From an uncultured Mesonia sp. (GTDB lineage: Bacteria; Bacteroidota; Bacteroidia; Flavobacteriales; Flavobacteriaceae), in assembly GCA_947494545.1 (NCBI GenBank), contig CANLVH010000005.1, forward strand, positions 124,001 through 188,000: DNA of 64,000 nt. Reading direction: 5' to 3'. The translations under genes and the position numbers were made by a program. The notes beneath the pieces are model-generated. The model worked only from the letters and a program-made list of their open reading frames with translations. It ran no database searches and had not been told where the DNA came from. Within the stretch, counting starts at the first letter, position 1, and every line of letters starts with the position of its first letter. Positions 33,319-43,202 of this stretch are shown here, piece by piece.

Positions 33319-33363
33319 AATTCTATTTTTTTCGGGTTAATGTGTTTTCTTTTTCTTATTTTT

Positions 33364-34746
33364 TTATTCTGCGTTGTCTAAAAAGTCTTTAAAATTGTCA
33401 AACCATTTTTCAAAAATGCTTTGTCTTTTTTCTTTTTTTGGCTCGGGAGCGTGCGGATCTTCTTGCAAGTTTTCTTCTTGGTTTACTTCTTGGTCAAAAT
33501 CTTTTTGCAAGCCTTCTTCTTCATTCTCGTCGCTCTGCGTTTTTTCTTCTTCGGCTTGTAGTTCTTGCTCTTCTTCTTGTTTTTCTATCTTCTCTATGCT
33601 GTTTAAAACCAACCCAACCGCGGTGGCATAAAGTGGCGAGGTTGTTTCGCCATCGCTATCGCCGGCCAAATGCTCGTTAGGATAACCTATTCTGGTATCC
33701 ATACCGGTTATATATTCTACCAACTGCTTTAAATGCTTTAATTGCGAACCGCCACCGGTAATTACAATTCCGGCAATTAATTTTTTCTTTTGTTCTTCGT
33801 GGCCGTAGTTTTTAATTTCTAAGAACAATTGTTCTATAATTTCTACTACCCTAAAGTGAATTATTTTAGAAAGGTTTTTTAGCGTGATCTCTTTTGGTTC
33901 GCGACCACGTAATCCGGGGATAGAAACAATCTCGTTGTCTTTATTTTCGCCGGGCCAAGCAGAACCAAATTTCACTTTAAGCAATTCGGCTTGTTTTTCT
34001 ATAATAGAACAGCCTTCTTTTATGTCTTCGGTAATCACATTTCCCCCGAAAGGGATAACTGCGGTGTGCCGAATGATACCATCTTTAAAAATTGCCAAAT
34101 CTGTGGTGCCGCCACCAATATCTACCAAAGCAACACCGGCTTCTTTTTCTTCTTGACTTAACACGGCATTGGCAGAAGCCAAAGGTTGTAAGGTAACGCC
34201 CGAAAGTTCTAAACCGGAACTTTTTATACAACGACCAATATTTCTGATGGAAGAAATTTGCCCAACCACCACGTGAAAATTGGCTTCTAATCTGCCGCCA
34301 TACATTCCTATAGGTTCGGTAATTTCTGACTGGCCGTCTACTTTATATTCTTGCGGCAAAACGTGAATAATTTCTTCGCCGGGAAGCATAACCAGTTTAT
34401 GCACTTGGTTGCACAGGGTTTGTATGTCTTTTTCGTCTATAACCTCGTCTGAGTTGGTGCGGGTTATATAATCGCTATGTTGTAAACTGCGTATGTGTTG
34501 GCCGGCAATGCCTACCACTACATCGTTTATTTTAAAACCCGAGTTTGTTTCTGCTTCTTGTACAGCTTGCTGAATAGATTGTATGGTTTGGGTAATGTTG
34601 TTTACCACGCCACGATGCACGCCCAAACTTTTGGAACGCCCAATGCCTAAAATCTCCATTTTGCCGTATTCGTTTTTACGGCCAATCATTGCCACAATTT
34701 TTGTGGTACCTATATCCAATCCTACTGCAATATCTTTATCTCCCAT
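33364..34746 (-). CDS. ftsA: Cell division protein FtsA
   Basis: FtsA is the actin-like ATPase that tethers FtsZ filaments to the membrane. The 460-residue protein has the phosphate-1 motif GLDIGTTKI, the SHS2 (1C) subdomain, the phosphate-2 motif VDIGGGTTDLAIF and the adenosine motif ITGGGSQLKHL. After residue 390 an acidic Glu/Gln-rich insert precedes a C-terminal amphipathic helix (FEKWFDNFKDFLD), the expected membrane anchor. It starts 9 bases after ftsQ. Confidence 0.96.
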   Translation of the reverse strand: MGDKDIAVGLDIGTTKIVAMIGRKNEYGKMEILGIGRSKSLGVHRGVVNNITQTIQSIQQAVQEAETNSGFKINDVVVGIAGQHIRSLQHSDYITRTNSDEVIDEKDIQTLCNQVHKLVMLPGEEIIHVLPQEYKVDGQSEITEPIGMYGGRLEANFHVVVGQISSIRNIGRCIKSSGLELSGVTLQPLASANAVLSQEEKEAGVALVDIGGGTTDLAIFKDGIIRHTAVIPFGGNVITEDIKEGCSIIEKQAELLKVKFGSAWPGENKDNEIVSIPGLRGREPKEITLKNLSKIIHFRVVEIIEQLFLEIKNYGHEEQKKKLIAGIVITGGGSQLKHLKQLVEYITGMDTRIGYPNEHLAGDSDGETTSPLYATAVGLVLNSIEKIEKQEEEQELQAEEEKTQSDENEEEGLQKDFDQEVNQEENLQEDPHAPEPKKEKRQSIFEKWFDNFKDFLDNAE

Positions 34747-34755
34747 TGTTATACC

Positions 34756-35472
34756 CTATTTTTTTGTACACACTACTTGATTTTCAAACTGCAAATTAAC
34801 GCTTTTGTAAGCGTTTAATTTTTGGTCTTGGTGCGCTTTTTTATAAAAGGCTTTAAAATTTTTTATTTTCTTATTAAAGTTCGTTGTCTTGCCTAAATAA
34901 ACGTCAAAATCTAGGTTTCTTAAACTCAATTTATAATCACCAGAATTTAAGCGTTGTATGGCGATAATGTGTTTCTTTAAGAAGTCGTCTTTGGTGATTT
35001 GTGTTACCAAAGGAAAAACTTCTTCTAAATGCTTTTCGGAAACGCCCGAAATTAACGGCACACGCGCCGAGTAATTATCGGACAACGGCATTTTTTTGCC
35101 TTCTTTATCTATATAAAAAGCATTTTTGCCAAATACTCTGGCTATTGGTTGGCGTTGTGTTATTATTGCTCCCAAACTGCCATCTACATTCATATACACA
35201 TCTGCATCTGCTATCATTTGATTTTCGTCTAATCGTTTTTCTAAGCTACTCAAATCTAAGCTTTCTTTGGTTTGCTTTGCTAGGCTGTCTTTACTGATTA
35301 TCAACAACTTATTAACCGATGTTTCGGCAATATAGAGGTTTTCGCCATTGGTAAATTGTATAGCTACCTTGTCTATTTTTCTGGCAATATTACGCTTGGC
35401 AGAAAAGCTGTACAAAAACACCAGCACTGCCAATAATGCAAAAGCTTTTATGTAATTCCAATTAACTTTCAT
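34756..35472 (-). CDS. ftsQ: Cell division protein FtsQ/DivIB
   Basis: This 238-residue bitopic protein has one transmembrane helix near residues 8-23 and a periplasmic part with a POTRA-like region (about 35-115) and a beta domain. Sequence is weakly conserved in this family. The identification rests on topology, length and position between murC and ftsA. It links FtsL/FtsB-type proteins to the early divisome. It overlaps murC by 11 bases. Confidence 0.88.
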   Translation of the reverse strand: MKVNWNYIKAFALLAVLVFLYSFSAKRNIARKIDKVAIQFTNGENLYIAETSVNKLLIISKDSLAKQTKESLDLSSLEKRLDENQMIADADVYMNVDGSLGAIITQRQPIARVFGKNAFYIDKEGKKMPLSDNYSARVPLISGVSEKHLEEVFPLVTQITKDDFLKKHIIAIQRLNSGDYKLSLRNLDFDVYLGKTTNFNKKIKNFKAFYKKAHQDQKLNAYKSVNLQFENQVVCTKK

Positions 35473-36814
35473 GCTTTAACGCGCTTTTAATTTCTTCTGC
35501 TTTTTCTCCTATATTTCCTGCACCAAGTAGAACAATTACATCTGTCTTGGTATTTTTTAAAACTTTGGTCAAATCTGTAATTTCTACCAAGCTTTTAGCC
35601 GGATTATCTATCTCTTCTAATAGTGCTTTAGCGTTTACCCCGGCAATTGGTTTCTCTCTGGCCGGATAGATTGGTAATAAAATAATTTGATTAAAAGCTG
35701 CAAGGCTCTTGCCAAATTCTTTTAAAAAATCTTTTGTTCTGCTGTATAAATGCGGCTGAAAAACTGCAGTCACCTTTTTTTGCGGATGCATTTGTTGCAC
35801 CGCTTGCCAAACTGCATCTATCTCTTTTGGGTGATGCGCATAATCTTCTATTAAAACCGTGGGCGACTTTAAATGATAGGTAAAACGCCTATCTACGCCT
35901 TTAAAAGTAGCAAGCGCCTCTTTTATTTTTTTCGGGTCTTGGTTTTCGTTTAAAGCTAAAGCCATTGCCATTGCGGCATTCATTAAATTATGTTTTCCGG
36001 GTAACGAAAATTTACAAGCTTCTATAGAAACACTAGCAGTTTTAAAATCGAATAGATACGAACCTTCTTCAACATGCACATTGTTAATTTCGAAATCTGC
36101 TGCTTCTTTTACAGCAATAGTTTTTCCGTTAAACGGAAGGGATTTTGCCTGAAATAATGCTGTATTGCTATCTACTCTCGTCACAAAATCATGAAAAGTT
36201 TTTAGCAACTCTTCTTTGGTATTGTAAATGTCTAAATGGTCTGCATCTACAGAAGTAATGCCAATAACATTTGGCGAAAGCTGTAAAAACGAACGATCAA
36301 ACTCGTCTGCTTCTACTACAATAGTTTGATTACCGTCTGCAATAAAATTAGTTTTATAATTCTCGCTAATGCCGCCTAAAAAGGCGGTTAGTTTAACTCC
36401 GCACTGTTTCAAAATATGTGCTAAGATGGCAGTAGTAGTTGTTTTACCGTGTGTACCTGCTACTGCAATTGTGTGAAAACCTTTTGTAACCATTCCTAGA
36501 ACTTCTGCACGCTTTTTTACTACAAAATTATTTTGCGTAAAAAATTGGTACAATTGGTTTTCTCTAGAAACAGCCGGAGTATAAACCACCATTGTTTTTT
36601 TGGCGTCTGTAAAGTTTTTTGGTAGTTGATTTTTACCGTCAGAAAAATTAATTGAAATATCTTCTGTTTGCAATTGTTCTGTGATTTGGGTTGGCGTTGC
36701 ATCATACCCGCCCACATTTTTACCGTTGCCATTAAAGTAACGCGCCAACGCACTCATGCCAATGCCACCAATGCCAAGAAAGTAAAAATTTTGTATGTTA
36801 TTTAAATCACTCAC
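35462..36814 (-). CDS. murC: UDP-N-acetylmuramate-L-alanine ligase
   Basis: MurC adds L-alanine to UDP-MurNAc in the cytoplasm. The 450-residue protein has the N-terminal UDP-binding loop LGIGGIGMSALA, the ATP-binding loop GTHGKTTTTAIL, the central VVEADEFDRSF and DHLDIY motifs, and the C-terminal domain with DYAHHPKEI and FQPHLYSRT. The length is normal for the family. It starts 1 base after the murG end. Confidence 0.97.
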   Translation of the reverse strand: MSDLNNIQNFYFLGIGGIGMSALARYFNGNGKNVGGYDATPTQITEQLQTEDISINFSDGKNQLPKNFTDAKKTMVVYTPAVSRENQLYQFFTQNNFVVKKRAEVLGMVTKGFHTIAVAGTHGKTTTTAILAHILKQCGVKLTAFLGGISENYKTNFIADGNQTIVVEADEFDRSFLQLSPNVIGITSVDADHLDIYNTKEELLKTFHDFVTRVDSNTALFQAKSLPFNGKTIAVKEAADFEINNVHVEEGSYLFDFKTASVSIEACKFSLPGKHNLMNAAMAMALALNENQDPKKIKEALATFKGVDRRFTYHLKSPTVLIEDYAHHPKEIDAVWQAVQQMHPQKKVTAVFQPHLYSRTKDFLKEFGKSLAAFNQIILLPIYPAREKPIAGVNAKALLEEIDNPAKSLVEITDLTKVLKNTKTDVIVLLGAGNIGEKAEEIKSALKHES

Positions 36815-37915
36815 TTACTGTTTTTCTTTTATTAATTTCTCTATTTCGTTTACAATCGCGTTGGTTGCGTTGGGCTTAGCCAAAGCTTTTATATTTTTAG
36901 ATAATTCTTTTTGTCTGTTTGTATCTGCTAACAAATTGGCAAATTCTATTTGAAAATGCGCTTCTAAATCTGCTTCTTTCAGTAAAATGGCCGCGTCTTT
37001 TTCTGCAATAGAAGCTGCATTTTTAGTTTGATGGTCTTCTGCCACATTTGGCGATGGAATAAAAATTGTAGGTTTACCAACAATGCATAATTCGCTTACC
37101 GCTCCCGCCCCTGCACGCGAGATAATAATATCTGCGGCAGCATAGGCAAGATCCATTCGGTTTAAGAATTTGTGAACTTGCATAAATTCATTAGCAGCAT
37201 AATTTTTATATTCTTCGTAGTATAACTTCCCGCATTGCCAGATTACTTCTATATTTTTTTCTTTAAGGAATGTTATGTTTTCCTCAATTAATTGATTGAT
37301 GCGCTTGGCACCTAAACTGCCGCCAACAATTAATAAAGTGGTTTTTTCTTTTGAAAGCTTAAAATGCTGAAGACCTGCTTCTTTTTTGCTATCTATTTCT
37401 AATAAATCTAGCCGCACCGGATTCCCCGTAAGGGTAATCTTTTCTTTGGGGAAATAACGCTCCATATTTTCGTAAGCCACACATATTTTTGCTGCTTTTG
37501 CTGCCAGCCATTTGTTGGTAATACCCGCATACGAATTTTGTTCTTGCAAAAGACAAGGAATATTTTTTTGTGTAGCGGCTTTTAGCAAAGGTCCGCTGGC
37601 AAAACCGCCGGTGCCAATAACCACATCTGGTTTAAAGTTTTGCAAAATGCGATGCGCTTTAACTAAGCTGCTTATTAATTTTATAGGAAAAAGCAGGTTA
37701 GAAAAGTTTATTTTGCGCTGTAAGCCGGAAATCCAAAGACCTTTTATAGGATAGCCGGCTTGTGGCACTTTTTCCATTTCCATTTTATCTTTTGCCCCAA
37801 CAAACAGAATTTCTGCTTGCGGATATCTTGCTTTAAGCGCATCTGCAATGGCTATTGCCGGGAATATATGTCCGCCGGTGCCACCTCCTGATAATATGAA
37901 TTTTAACTTTCTCAT
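36815..37915 (-). CDS. murG: UDP-GlcNAc:lipid I N-acetylglucosaminyltransferase
   Basis: MurG converts lipid I to lipid II at the inner face of the membrane. The 366-residue GT-B glycosyltransferase has the N-terminal glycine loop [18 protein letters not shown], the second loop GTGGFASGP, the [10 protein letters not shown] region, and the donor-binding [11 protein letters not shown] segment. It overlaps ftsW by 4 bases and ends next to murC. Confidence 0.97.
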   Translation of the reverse strand: MRKLKFILSGGGTGGHIFPAIAIADALKARYPQAEILFVGAKDKMEMEKVPQAGYPIKGLWISGLQRKINFSNLLFPIKLISSLVKAHRILQNFKPDVVIGTGGFASGPLLKAATQKNIPCLLQEQNSYAGITNKWLAAKAAKICVAYENMERYFPKEKITLTGNPVRLDLLEIDSKKEAGLQHFKLSKEKTTLLIVGGSLGAKRINQLIEENITFLKEKNIEVIWQCGKLYYEEYKNYAANEFMQVHKFLNRMDLAYAAADIIISRAGAGAVSELCIVGKPTIFIPSPNVAEDHQTKNAASIAEKDAAILLKEADLEAHFQIEFANLLADTNRQKELSKNIKALAKPNATNAIVNEIEKLIKEKQ

Positions 37916-39153
37916 ATTGCTTCGCTTAAAACATCTAAGGGATTATCGTTTTCGTCTTCCTTTAGTTGGTTTTCTTCTTTTTCTTCTTGTAATTTTATTT
38001 CTTCGCGTTTTGCGCTTACGCTTTGTACGATTCCTAACGCCAAACAAGTCATCCAGATAGATGAACCCCCACTACTTATAAGCGGTAGGGTTTGTCCGGT
38101 AACGGGAAACAATTCTACCGTTACTGCCATATTTATCAGGGCTTGAAAAATAACCGGCAAACCTACACCAATTACCAATAACTTCCCGAAAACGGTGTTG
38201 GCTTTGGTAGAAACAATTACCAATCTAAATAAAATAAACAGGTAAGCTCCCATTACAAGAAAGCCGCCAATTAATCCCATTTCTTCTACAATAATGGCAT
38301 AAATAAAATCTGAAGAAGATTGGGGCAAGAAATTTCTTTGAATACTTTTTCCTACTCCTTCGCCGGCAACTCCGCCTCGCGCAATGGCTATCTTTGCTCG
38401 CTCTATTTGGTAATCTGCTTCTGTGTCTTTATCGTCTGCAAAATTTTCTATTCGGTTTACCCACGTATCTACCCTGTTGGGGAAAAGTCCCGGAAAGGCT
38501 TTTGCACTTAGCATAAACAGACTTAAGAAAATAGCTCCGGTAAGCAAAACTATTCCGATGTATTTTAAAGGATATCCGCCAAGGAAAACCAATACTATTA
38601 CCATTGTGAATAAAATTGCAGTGGTAGAAAAGTTGGCAGGCAAAATTAATACTAAAATTAGTGCCACAGGAACCCAAAGCGGTAAAATAGTTTCTTTAAA
38701 CGTAACTTTTTTATGGTGAATTTTAGAAAGATAACGCGCCACATAAACCATTAAAACCACCGATGCTAAGGTAGAAGTTTGAAAGGTTTTATTGATTATA
38801 GGAATGCGAATCCACCTACTGGCATTGGCGCCATCTATAGTTGTGCCTTGTGCCAAGGTGTAAATTAGCAGTAAAACCACTACCGGAAAGAGCAAGATAG
38901 ACAAACCCCTAAAATAATGATAGGGTATTTTGTGCGCTACATAAAAAATAACAAAACCTAAAAACAAGTGTACAAAATGCGATACTAAGTATTGAAAAGT
39001 ACTGCCATCACCATATAAATACGCCAAGTTGCTACTAGCGCTATACACCGGTATAAACGAGAATATAGCCAATAGGGCTGCGATGGCCCAAATAGCTTTA
39101 TCGCCTTTTAAATAATAAAAAATATTTTTTGATGGTGTCTCTTTCAAAACCAA
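37912..39153 (-). CDS. ftsW: SEDS peptidoglycan polymerase FtsW
   Basis: FtsW is the glycosyltransferase that polymerises lipid II at the septum together with the FtsI transpeptidase. The 413-residue protein has about ten membrane helices. It carries SEDS landmarks, including [22 protein letters not shown] in the large extracytoplasmic loop and [16 protein letters not shown] near the C-terminus. A charged tail (Lys/Glu-rich, residues 385-413) follows. Its genomic place in dcw makes FtsW more likely than RodA. Confidence 0.94.
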   Translation of the reverse strand: MVLKETPSKNIFYYLKGDKAIWAIAALLAIFSFIPVYSASSNLAYLYGDGSTFQYLVSHFVHLFLGFVIFYVAHKIPYHYFRGLSILLFPVVVLLLIYTLAQGTTIDGANASRWIRIPIINKTFQTSTLASVVLMVYVARYLSKIHHKKVTFKETILPLWVPVALILVLILPANFSTTAILFTMVIVLVFLGGYPLKYIGIVLLTGAIFLSLFMLSAKAFPGLFPNRVDTWVNRIENFADDKDTEADYQIERAKIAIARGGVAGEGVGKSIQRNFLPQSSSDFIYAIIVEEMGLIGGFLVMGAYLFILFRLVIVSTKANTVFGKLLVIGVGLPVIFQALINMAVTVELFPVTGQTLPLISSGGSSIWMTCLALGIVQSVSAKREEIKLQEEKEENQLKEDENDNPLDVLSEAI

Positions 39154-39162
39154 GTTTAATTT

Positions 39163-40497
39163 TTATAGTTTTCGTACACTTTCTTTAAATTGTCTACCTC
39201 TGTCTTCGTAATTTTTAAAAAGATCGAAACTTGCACAAGCCGGCGAAAGCAAAACACTATCTCCGGATTTGGCTAAATGGTAAGCCATTTTTACGGCTTC
39301 GTCCATAGATTGGGTTTCGTAAATATCTTTTACACAATTTTGAAAACTCTTTACAATCTTTTCGTTATCTACTCCCAAGCAAATAATTGCTTTTACAGAT
39401 TTGTTTACCAACGGCAATAATTCTTCGTAAACATTTCCTTTATCTACGCCGCCAACTATCCAAACGGTTTCGCTGGTCATACTGTCTAAAGCGTAATACG
39501 TTGCGTTGGTATTGGTTGCTTTAGAATCGTTTATATATTGCACGTTGTTTATTTTTAAAACCTTTTCTAAACGGTGCTCTACCCCTTGAAAACCTTCTAG
39601 ACTTTCTCTAATGGTTTGTTTTCTTATTTTTAGCAACTGCGCAACAGTAGCGGCCGCCATGGCGTTTTTGGTATTATGTTCGCCTTTTAATGCAATGTCT
39701 GCTTTTGGCATAGTAAATTCGTTATTTTCTATTTGTACTTTTATTTCTTTGTTATCTATAAATGCGCCGTCTGTCTCTATTTTTTCGGTAGACAAAGGCA
39801 ACTTTTTTGCTTTTATTTCATGTTTTTTTAAATAGTCTTGAATTGCCGGATTATCTGCATCAAAAATCAAATAATCTTTTTCGGTTTGGTTTTCTGAAAT
39901 TCTAAACTTAGAGGCAACATATTTATCAAAATCATATTCGTATCTATCTAAATGATCTGCTGTTATATTGGTAATTATGCCAATATTGGGTTTAAACTTT
40001 TTAATGCCATCCAGTTGAAAACTACTTAATTCTAACACATAATTCTCTTTCGGGTTTTCGGCTACCAAGGCGGCAAAACTTTTTCCTATATTTCCGCCGG
40101 CTTCTACGTTGTAATTGGCATTTTTCAGTAAAAAATTTATCCAATTAGTAACCGTGGTTTTACCATTGCTACCGGTTATACCAATAAGATTGGCCGCCGT
40201 ATAGCGCGAAGCAAATTCTATTTCGGAAATTACCGGAATACCTTTTTCTTTTAATTTCTGAATTAAACTTACCGTATCCGGAATACCCGGACTTTTAACC
40301 ACCTCATCGGCAGTTAAAATTTTATCTTCACTATGTTGCTCTTCTTCCCAAGCAATTGCAAGATTTTTAAGAACATGTTTATACTTATCTGTTATTTTTC
40401 CCTTATCGGAAACAAATACTTCCCAGCCTTTTTGTTTGGCTAGCATTGCTGCGCCAACTCCGCTTTCTCCTGCACCTAAAACCACTAACTTTCTCAT
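39163..40497 (-). CDS. murD: UDP-MurNAc-L-Ala:D-Glu ligase
   Basis: MurD adds D-glutamate to UDP-MurNAc-L-Ala. The 444-residue protein shows the N-terminal LGAGESGVGAAMLA loop, the ATP loop GITGSNGKTTVTNWI, ELSSFQLDG, NITADHLDRY, the GVEHRLE motif, NDSKATNTNAT, and LLSPACASFDLFKNYEDRG. It lies between mraY (2-base gap) and ftsW (9-base gap). Confidence 0.97.
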   Translation of the reverse strand: MRKLVVLGAGESGVGAAMLAKQKGWEVFVSDKGKITDKYKHVLKNLAIAWEEEQHSEDKILTADEVVKSPGIPDTVSLIQKLKEKGIPVISEIEFASRYTAANLIGITGSNGKTTVTNWINFLLKNANYNVEAGGNIGKSFAALVAENPKENYVLELSSFQLDGIKKFKPNIGIITNITADHLDRYEYDFDKYVASKFRISENQTEKDYLIFDADNPAIQDYLKKHEIKAKKLPLSTEKIETDGAFIDNKEIKVQIENNEFTMPKADIALKGEHNTKNAMAAATVAQLLKIRKQTIRESLEGFQGVEHRLEKVLKINNVQYINDSKATNTNATYYALDSMTSETVWIVGGVDKGNVYEELLPLVNKSVKAIICLGVDNEKIVKSFQNCVKDIYETQSMDEAVKMAYHLAKSGDSVLLSPACASFDLFKNYEDRGRQFKESVRKL

Positions 40498-40499
40498 AC

Positions 40500-41732
40500 C
40501 TATCTGATTTTTAAAGTTACAATGGTGATAATGGCTAAGAGAATTCCTATAATCCAGAAACGCACTACTATTTTGCTTTCGTGTAAACCGCGTTTTTGGT
40601 AATGGTGATGCAAGGGCGACATAAGAAAAATTCTTCTTCCTGTGCCGGTTTTTTTCTTGGTATATTTAAACCAGCCCACTTGCATAACCACCGACATATT
40701 TTCTATAAAAAAGATGCCGCACAAAATGGGAATGAGTAATTCTTTTCTAGTGGCAATTGCCAAAACTGCTATAATGCCACCGATGGTTAAACTACCGGTA
40801 TCGCCCATAAAAACTTGCGCCGGATAAGTATTGTACCATAAAAAACCAACCAAAGCCCCGGCAAAAGCAGTAATGTAAACCGTCATTTCTCCCGAGTTGG
40901 GTATATTCATGACGTTTAGATAATCTGAAAATATTATGTTTCCTGAAATCCACGCAAATAAGCCTAAAGTCAGCACAATAATTGCAGACGAGCCGGCTGC
41001 GAGGCCATCTATACCATCTGTTAAATTAGCACCATTAGAAACTGCCGTTACAATAAAAATTACGATAGGAATAAACACCAACCAGGCATATTTTTTTAAA
41101 CCGGGGTCTATCCAACTAATCAATTTTGAATAATCTAATTCGTTATTTTTTACAAAAGGAATAGTGGTTTTGGTAGATTTTTTAGGATCGTTAAAGTTTA
41201 TGGTTTTTCCGCCTATTTCTTGTTTGGCTTCTACCTTATGTTCCGGGGCTTTTTGCTTTACTACAATATCCGGATGAAAATACATTGTAGCGCCAATAAT
41301 AACTCCCAAACCTACTTGGCCAATTACTTTAAATTTACCTTTTAGACCTTCTTTATTTTGTTTAAAAGTCTTGATATAATCGTCTATAAAGCCTATTGCT
41401 CCCATCCATAAAGTAGTTACAATAAGCAACAACACATAAATATTATCTAGTTTAGCAAAAAGTAATACCGGCACCAAAGTCGCAATAATAATTATTATAC
41501 CGCCCATAGTTGGCGTGCCGGCTTTTTCGGTTTGACCTTGCAAACCCAAATCGCGTACGCTTTCGCCTACTTGTTTGCGGTGTAAATAGTTAATAATTTG
41601 TTTCCCGAAAATGGTAGAAATAGACAGCGAAAAAATAATAGCCATGCTTGCGCGGAAGGACAAAAAATCAAATAATTGCGCCCCCGGAAAGTCGTATCTG
41701 TTTTCTAAAAAATCAAATAAATAATAAAGCAT
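40500..41732 (-). CDS. mraY: Phospho-MurNAc-pentapeptide translocase
   Basis: MraY makes lipid I by transferring phospho-MurNAc-pentapeptide to undecaprenyl phosphate. The 410-residue protein has about ten membrane helices and the catalytic motifs [43 protein letters not shown] and HHHYQKRG. It is longer than the usual 360 residues because of an insert around 165-225 (Lys/Glu-rich, between two helices), typical of this phylum. It starts 6 bases after murE. Confidence 0.97.
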   Translation of the reverse strand: MLYYLFDFLENRYDFPGAQLFDFLSFRASMAIIFSLSISTIFGKQIINYLHRKQVGESVRDLGLQGQTEKAGTPTMGGIIIIIATLVPVLLFAKLDNIYVLLLIVTTLWMGAIGFIDDYIKTFKQNKEGLKGKFKVIGQVGLGVIIGATMYFHPDIVVKQKAPEHKVEAKQEIGGKTINFNDPKKSTKTTIPFVKNNELDYSKLISWIDPGLKKYAWLVFIPIVIFIVTAVSNGANLTDGIDGLAAGSSAIIVLTLGLFAWISGNIIFSDYLNVMNIPNSGEMTVYITAFAGALVGFLWYNTYPAQVFMGDTGSLTIGGIIAVLAIATRKELLIPILCGIFFIENMSVVMQVGWFKYTKKKTGTGRRIFLMSPLHHHYQKRGLHESKIVVRFWIIGILLAIITIVTLKIR

Positions 41733-41738
41733 GGGTAT

Positions 41739-43202
41739 TTATTTGTTTAAGGCTATTAATAATTCTTTTACTATCTCTAAATCGTCAAAATCGTGACGCT
41801 GGTTATTTATCTCTTGGTAGGTTTCGTGACCTTTACCTGCTATTAATATTATATCGCCAGTATTGGCTATCGTGCAGGCGGTTTTTATTGCTTGTTTACG
41901 ATTGGTTACTGCCAGGGTTTTTGTGGTGTTTTGCGCTTGCACGCCGGCTTCTACTTCTTCAATTATTTTATCCGGATCTTCTGTTCTTGGATTATCACTG
42001 GTAAAAACAACTTTATCGCTTAAAGCGGAAGCAACATGGCCCATTTTAGGCCGTTTTGTTGCATCTCTATCGCCGCCACAACCAACTACGGTAATTAAGG
42101 TTTCGTTTTTGGTACGGATGCTATTTATGGTTTCTAAAACATTTTTTAACGCATCAGGCGTATGGGCATAATCTACTATTGCCGTTATTTTCTTGTCGGA
42201 AATAAAATGCTCAAACCTACCTTCTACCGGCGAAAGCTGACTTATTATTCTAAGATTTTCTATGGTTTCCAGCCCTAACAAATCCGCGGCAGCGTAAACT
42301 GCTAAAACGTTATAAGCGTTAAAATTACCAATAAGCTTCGTCCATAATTCTTGGTTATTCAGTTTTAGCAATAAACCACTAAATTGATTTTCCATTATTT
42401 GCCCTTTATAATCTGCTACGGTTTTTAGCGCATAAGTTTTTTGCTTAGCACGGGTATTTTGCAGCATTACCCGACCGTTTTTATCGTCTATATTTACCAA
42501 AGCAAAAGCATTGGCAGGCAGCTCGTCAAAAAAGCGTTTTTTAACATCGCGGTATTCGGCAAAATCTTTATGATAATCTAAATGATCGTGCGATAAGTTG
42601 GTAAAAATACCACCGGCAAATTGCAAACCGCTGGTGCGGTGTTGGTCTATACCGTGCGAGCTTACTTCCATAAAGCAAAAAGCAGCGCCGGCTTTGTTCA
42701 TTTCATCTATATACCGATTAATCTGAAGCGAATCTGGCGTAGTTAATTTTGTAGGAAATTCTTCTTGCCCAATCTTCACGGCAACGGTAGAAATTAAACC
42801 TACCGTAAAACCGGCTTTGGTAAACAACTCGTGCAAAAGCGTAGCAATAGTAGTTTTACCATTGGTGCCGGTAACGCCAACCAATTTTAATTCTTGTGAC
42901 GGATTTTGGTAATAATTAGAAGCGATTAACGCCAAAGCTTTTTGGCTATTGGCAACCTCTACATAAGTAATACCGCCAACTTGTTCTTCGGGCAGAGATT
43001 CTGCCACGATAACCAAAGCGCCATTGTTGGCTGCTTGGTCTATATAATTATGTCCGTCTGTTTTAGAACCACGAATAGCCACAAAAACATCGTTTAATTG
43101 CACCTTGCGCGAATCAAATTCTATTTTACCAACGGCAATATTAGTGTTTCCAACAACCGAGTTTATTTCTACTTTATATAATATGTCTTTTAACTGAATC
43201 AA
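41739..43202 (-). CDS. murE: UDP-MurNAc-tripeptide synthetase
   Basis: MurE adds the third amino acid of the peptide stem. The 487-residue protein carries the ATP loop GTNGKTTIATLL, the SSHGIDQHR and NLSHDHLDYH motifs, and the substrate-specificity motif DNPRTEDP. The DNPR form is the one associated with meso-diaminopimelate rather than lysine. It overlaps ftsI by 4 bases. murF is not in the cluster and must be elsewhere. Confidence 0.96.
   Translation of the reverse strand: MIQLKDILYKVEINSVVGNTNIAVGKIEFDSRKVQLNDVFVAIRGSKTDGHNYIDQAANNGALVIVAESLPEEQVGGITYVEVANSQKALALIASNYYQNPSQELKLVGVTGTNGKTTIATLLHELFTKAGFTVGLISTVAVKIGQEEFPTKLTTPDSLQINRYIDEMNKAGAAFCFMEVSSHGIDQHRTSGLQFAGGIFTNLSHDHLDYHKDFAEYRDVKKRFFDELPANAFALVNIDDKNGRVMLQNTRAKQKTYALKTVADYKGQIMENQFSGLLLKLNNQELWTKLIGNFNAYNVLAVYAAADLLGLETIENLRIISQLSPVEGRFEHFISDKKITAIVDYAHTPDALKNVLETINSIRTKNETLITVVGCGGDRDATKRPKMGHVASALSDKVVFTSDNPRTEDPDKIIEEVEAGVQAQNTTKTLAVTNRKQAIKTACTIANTGDIILIAGKGHETYQEINNQRHDFDDLEIVKELLIALNK

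Noticed and set aside
33374-33680. Plus-strand ORFs opposite ftsA
   Set aside because: Ser/Leu-rich mirror frames of a Glu/Gln-rich coding region, without start context or homology.
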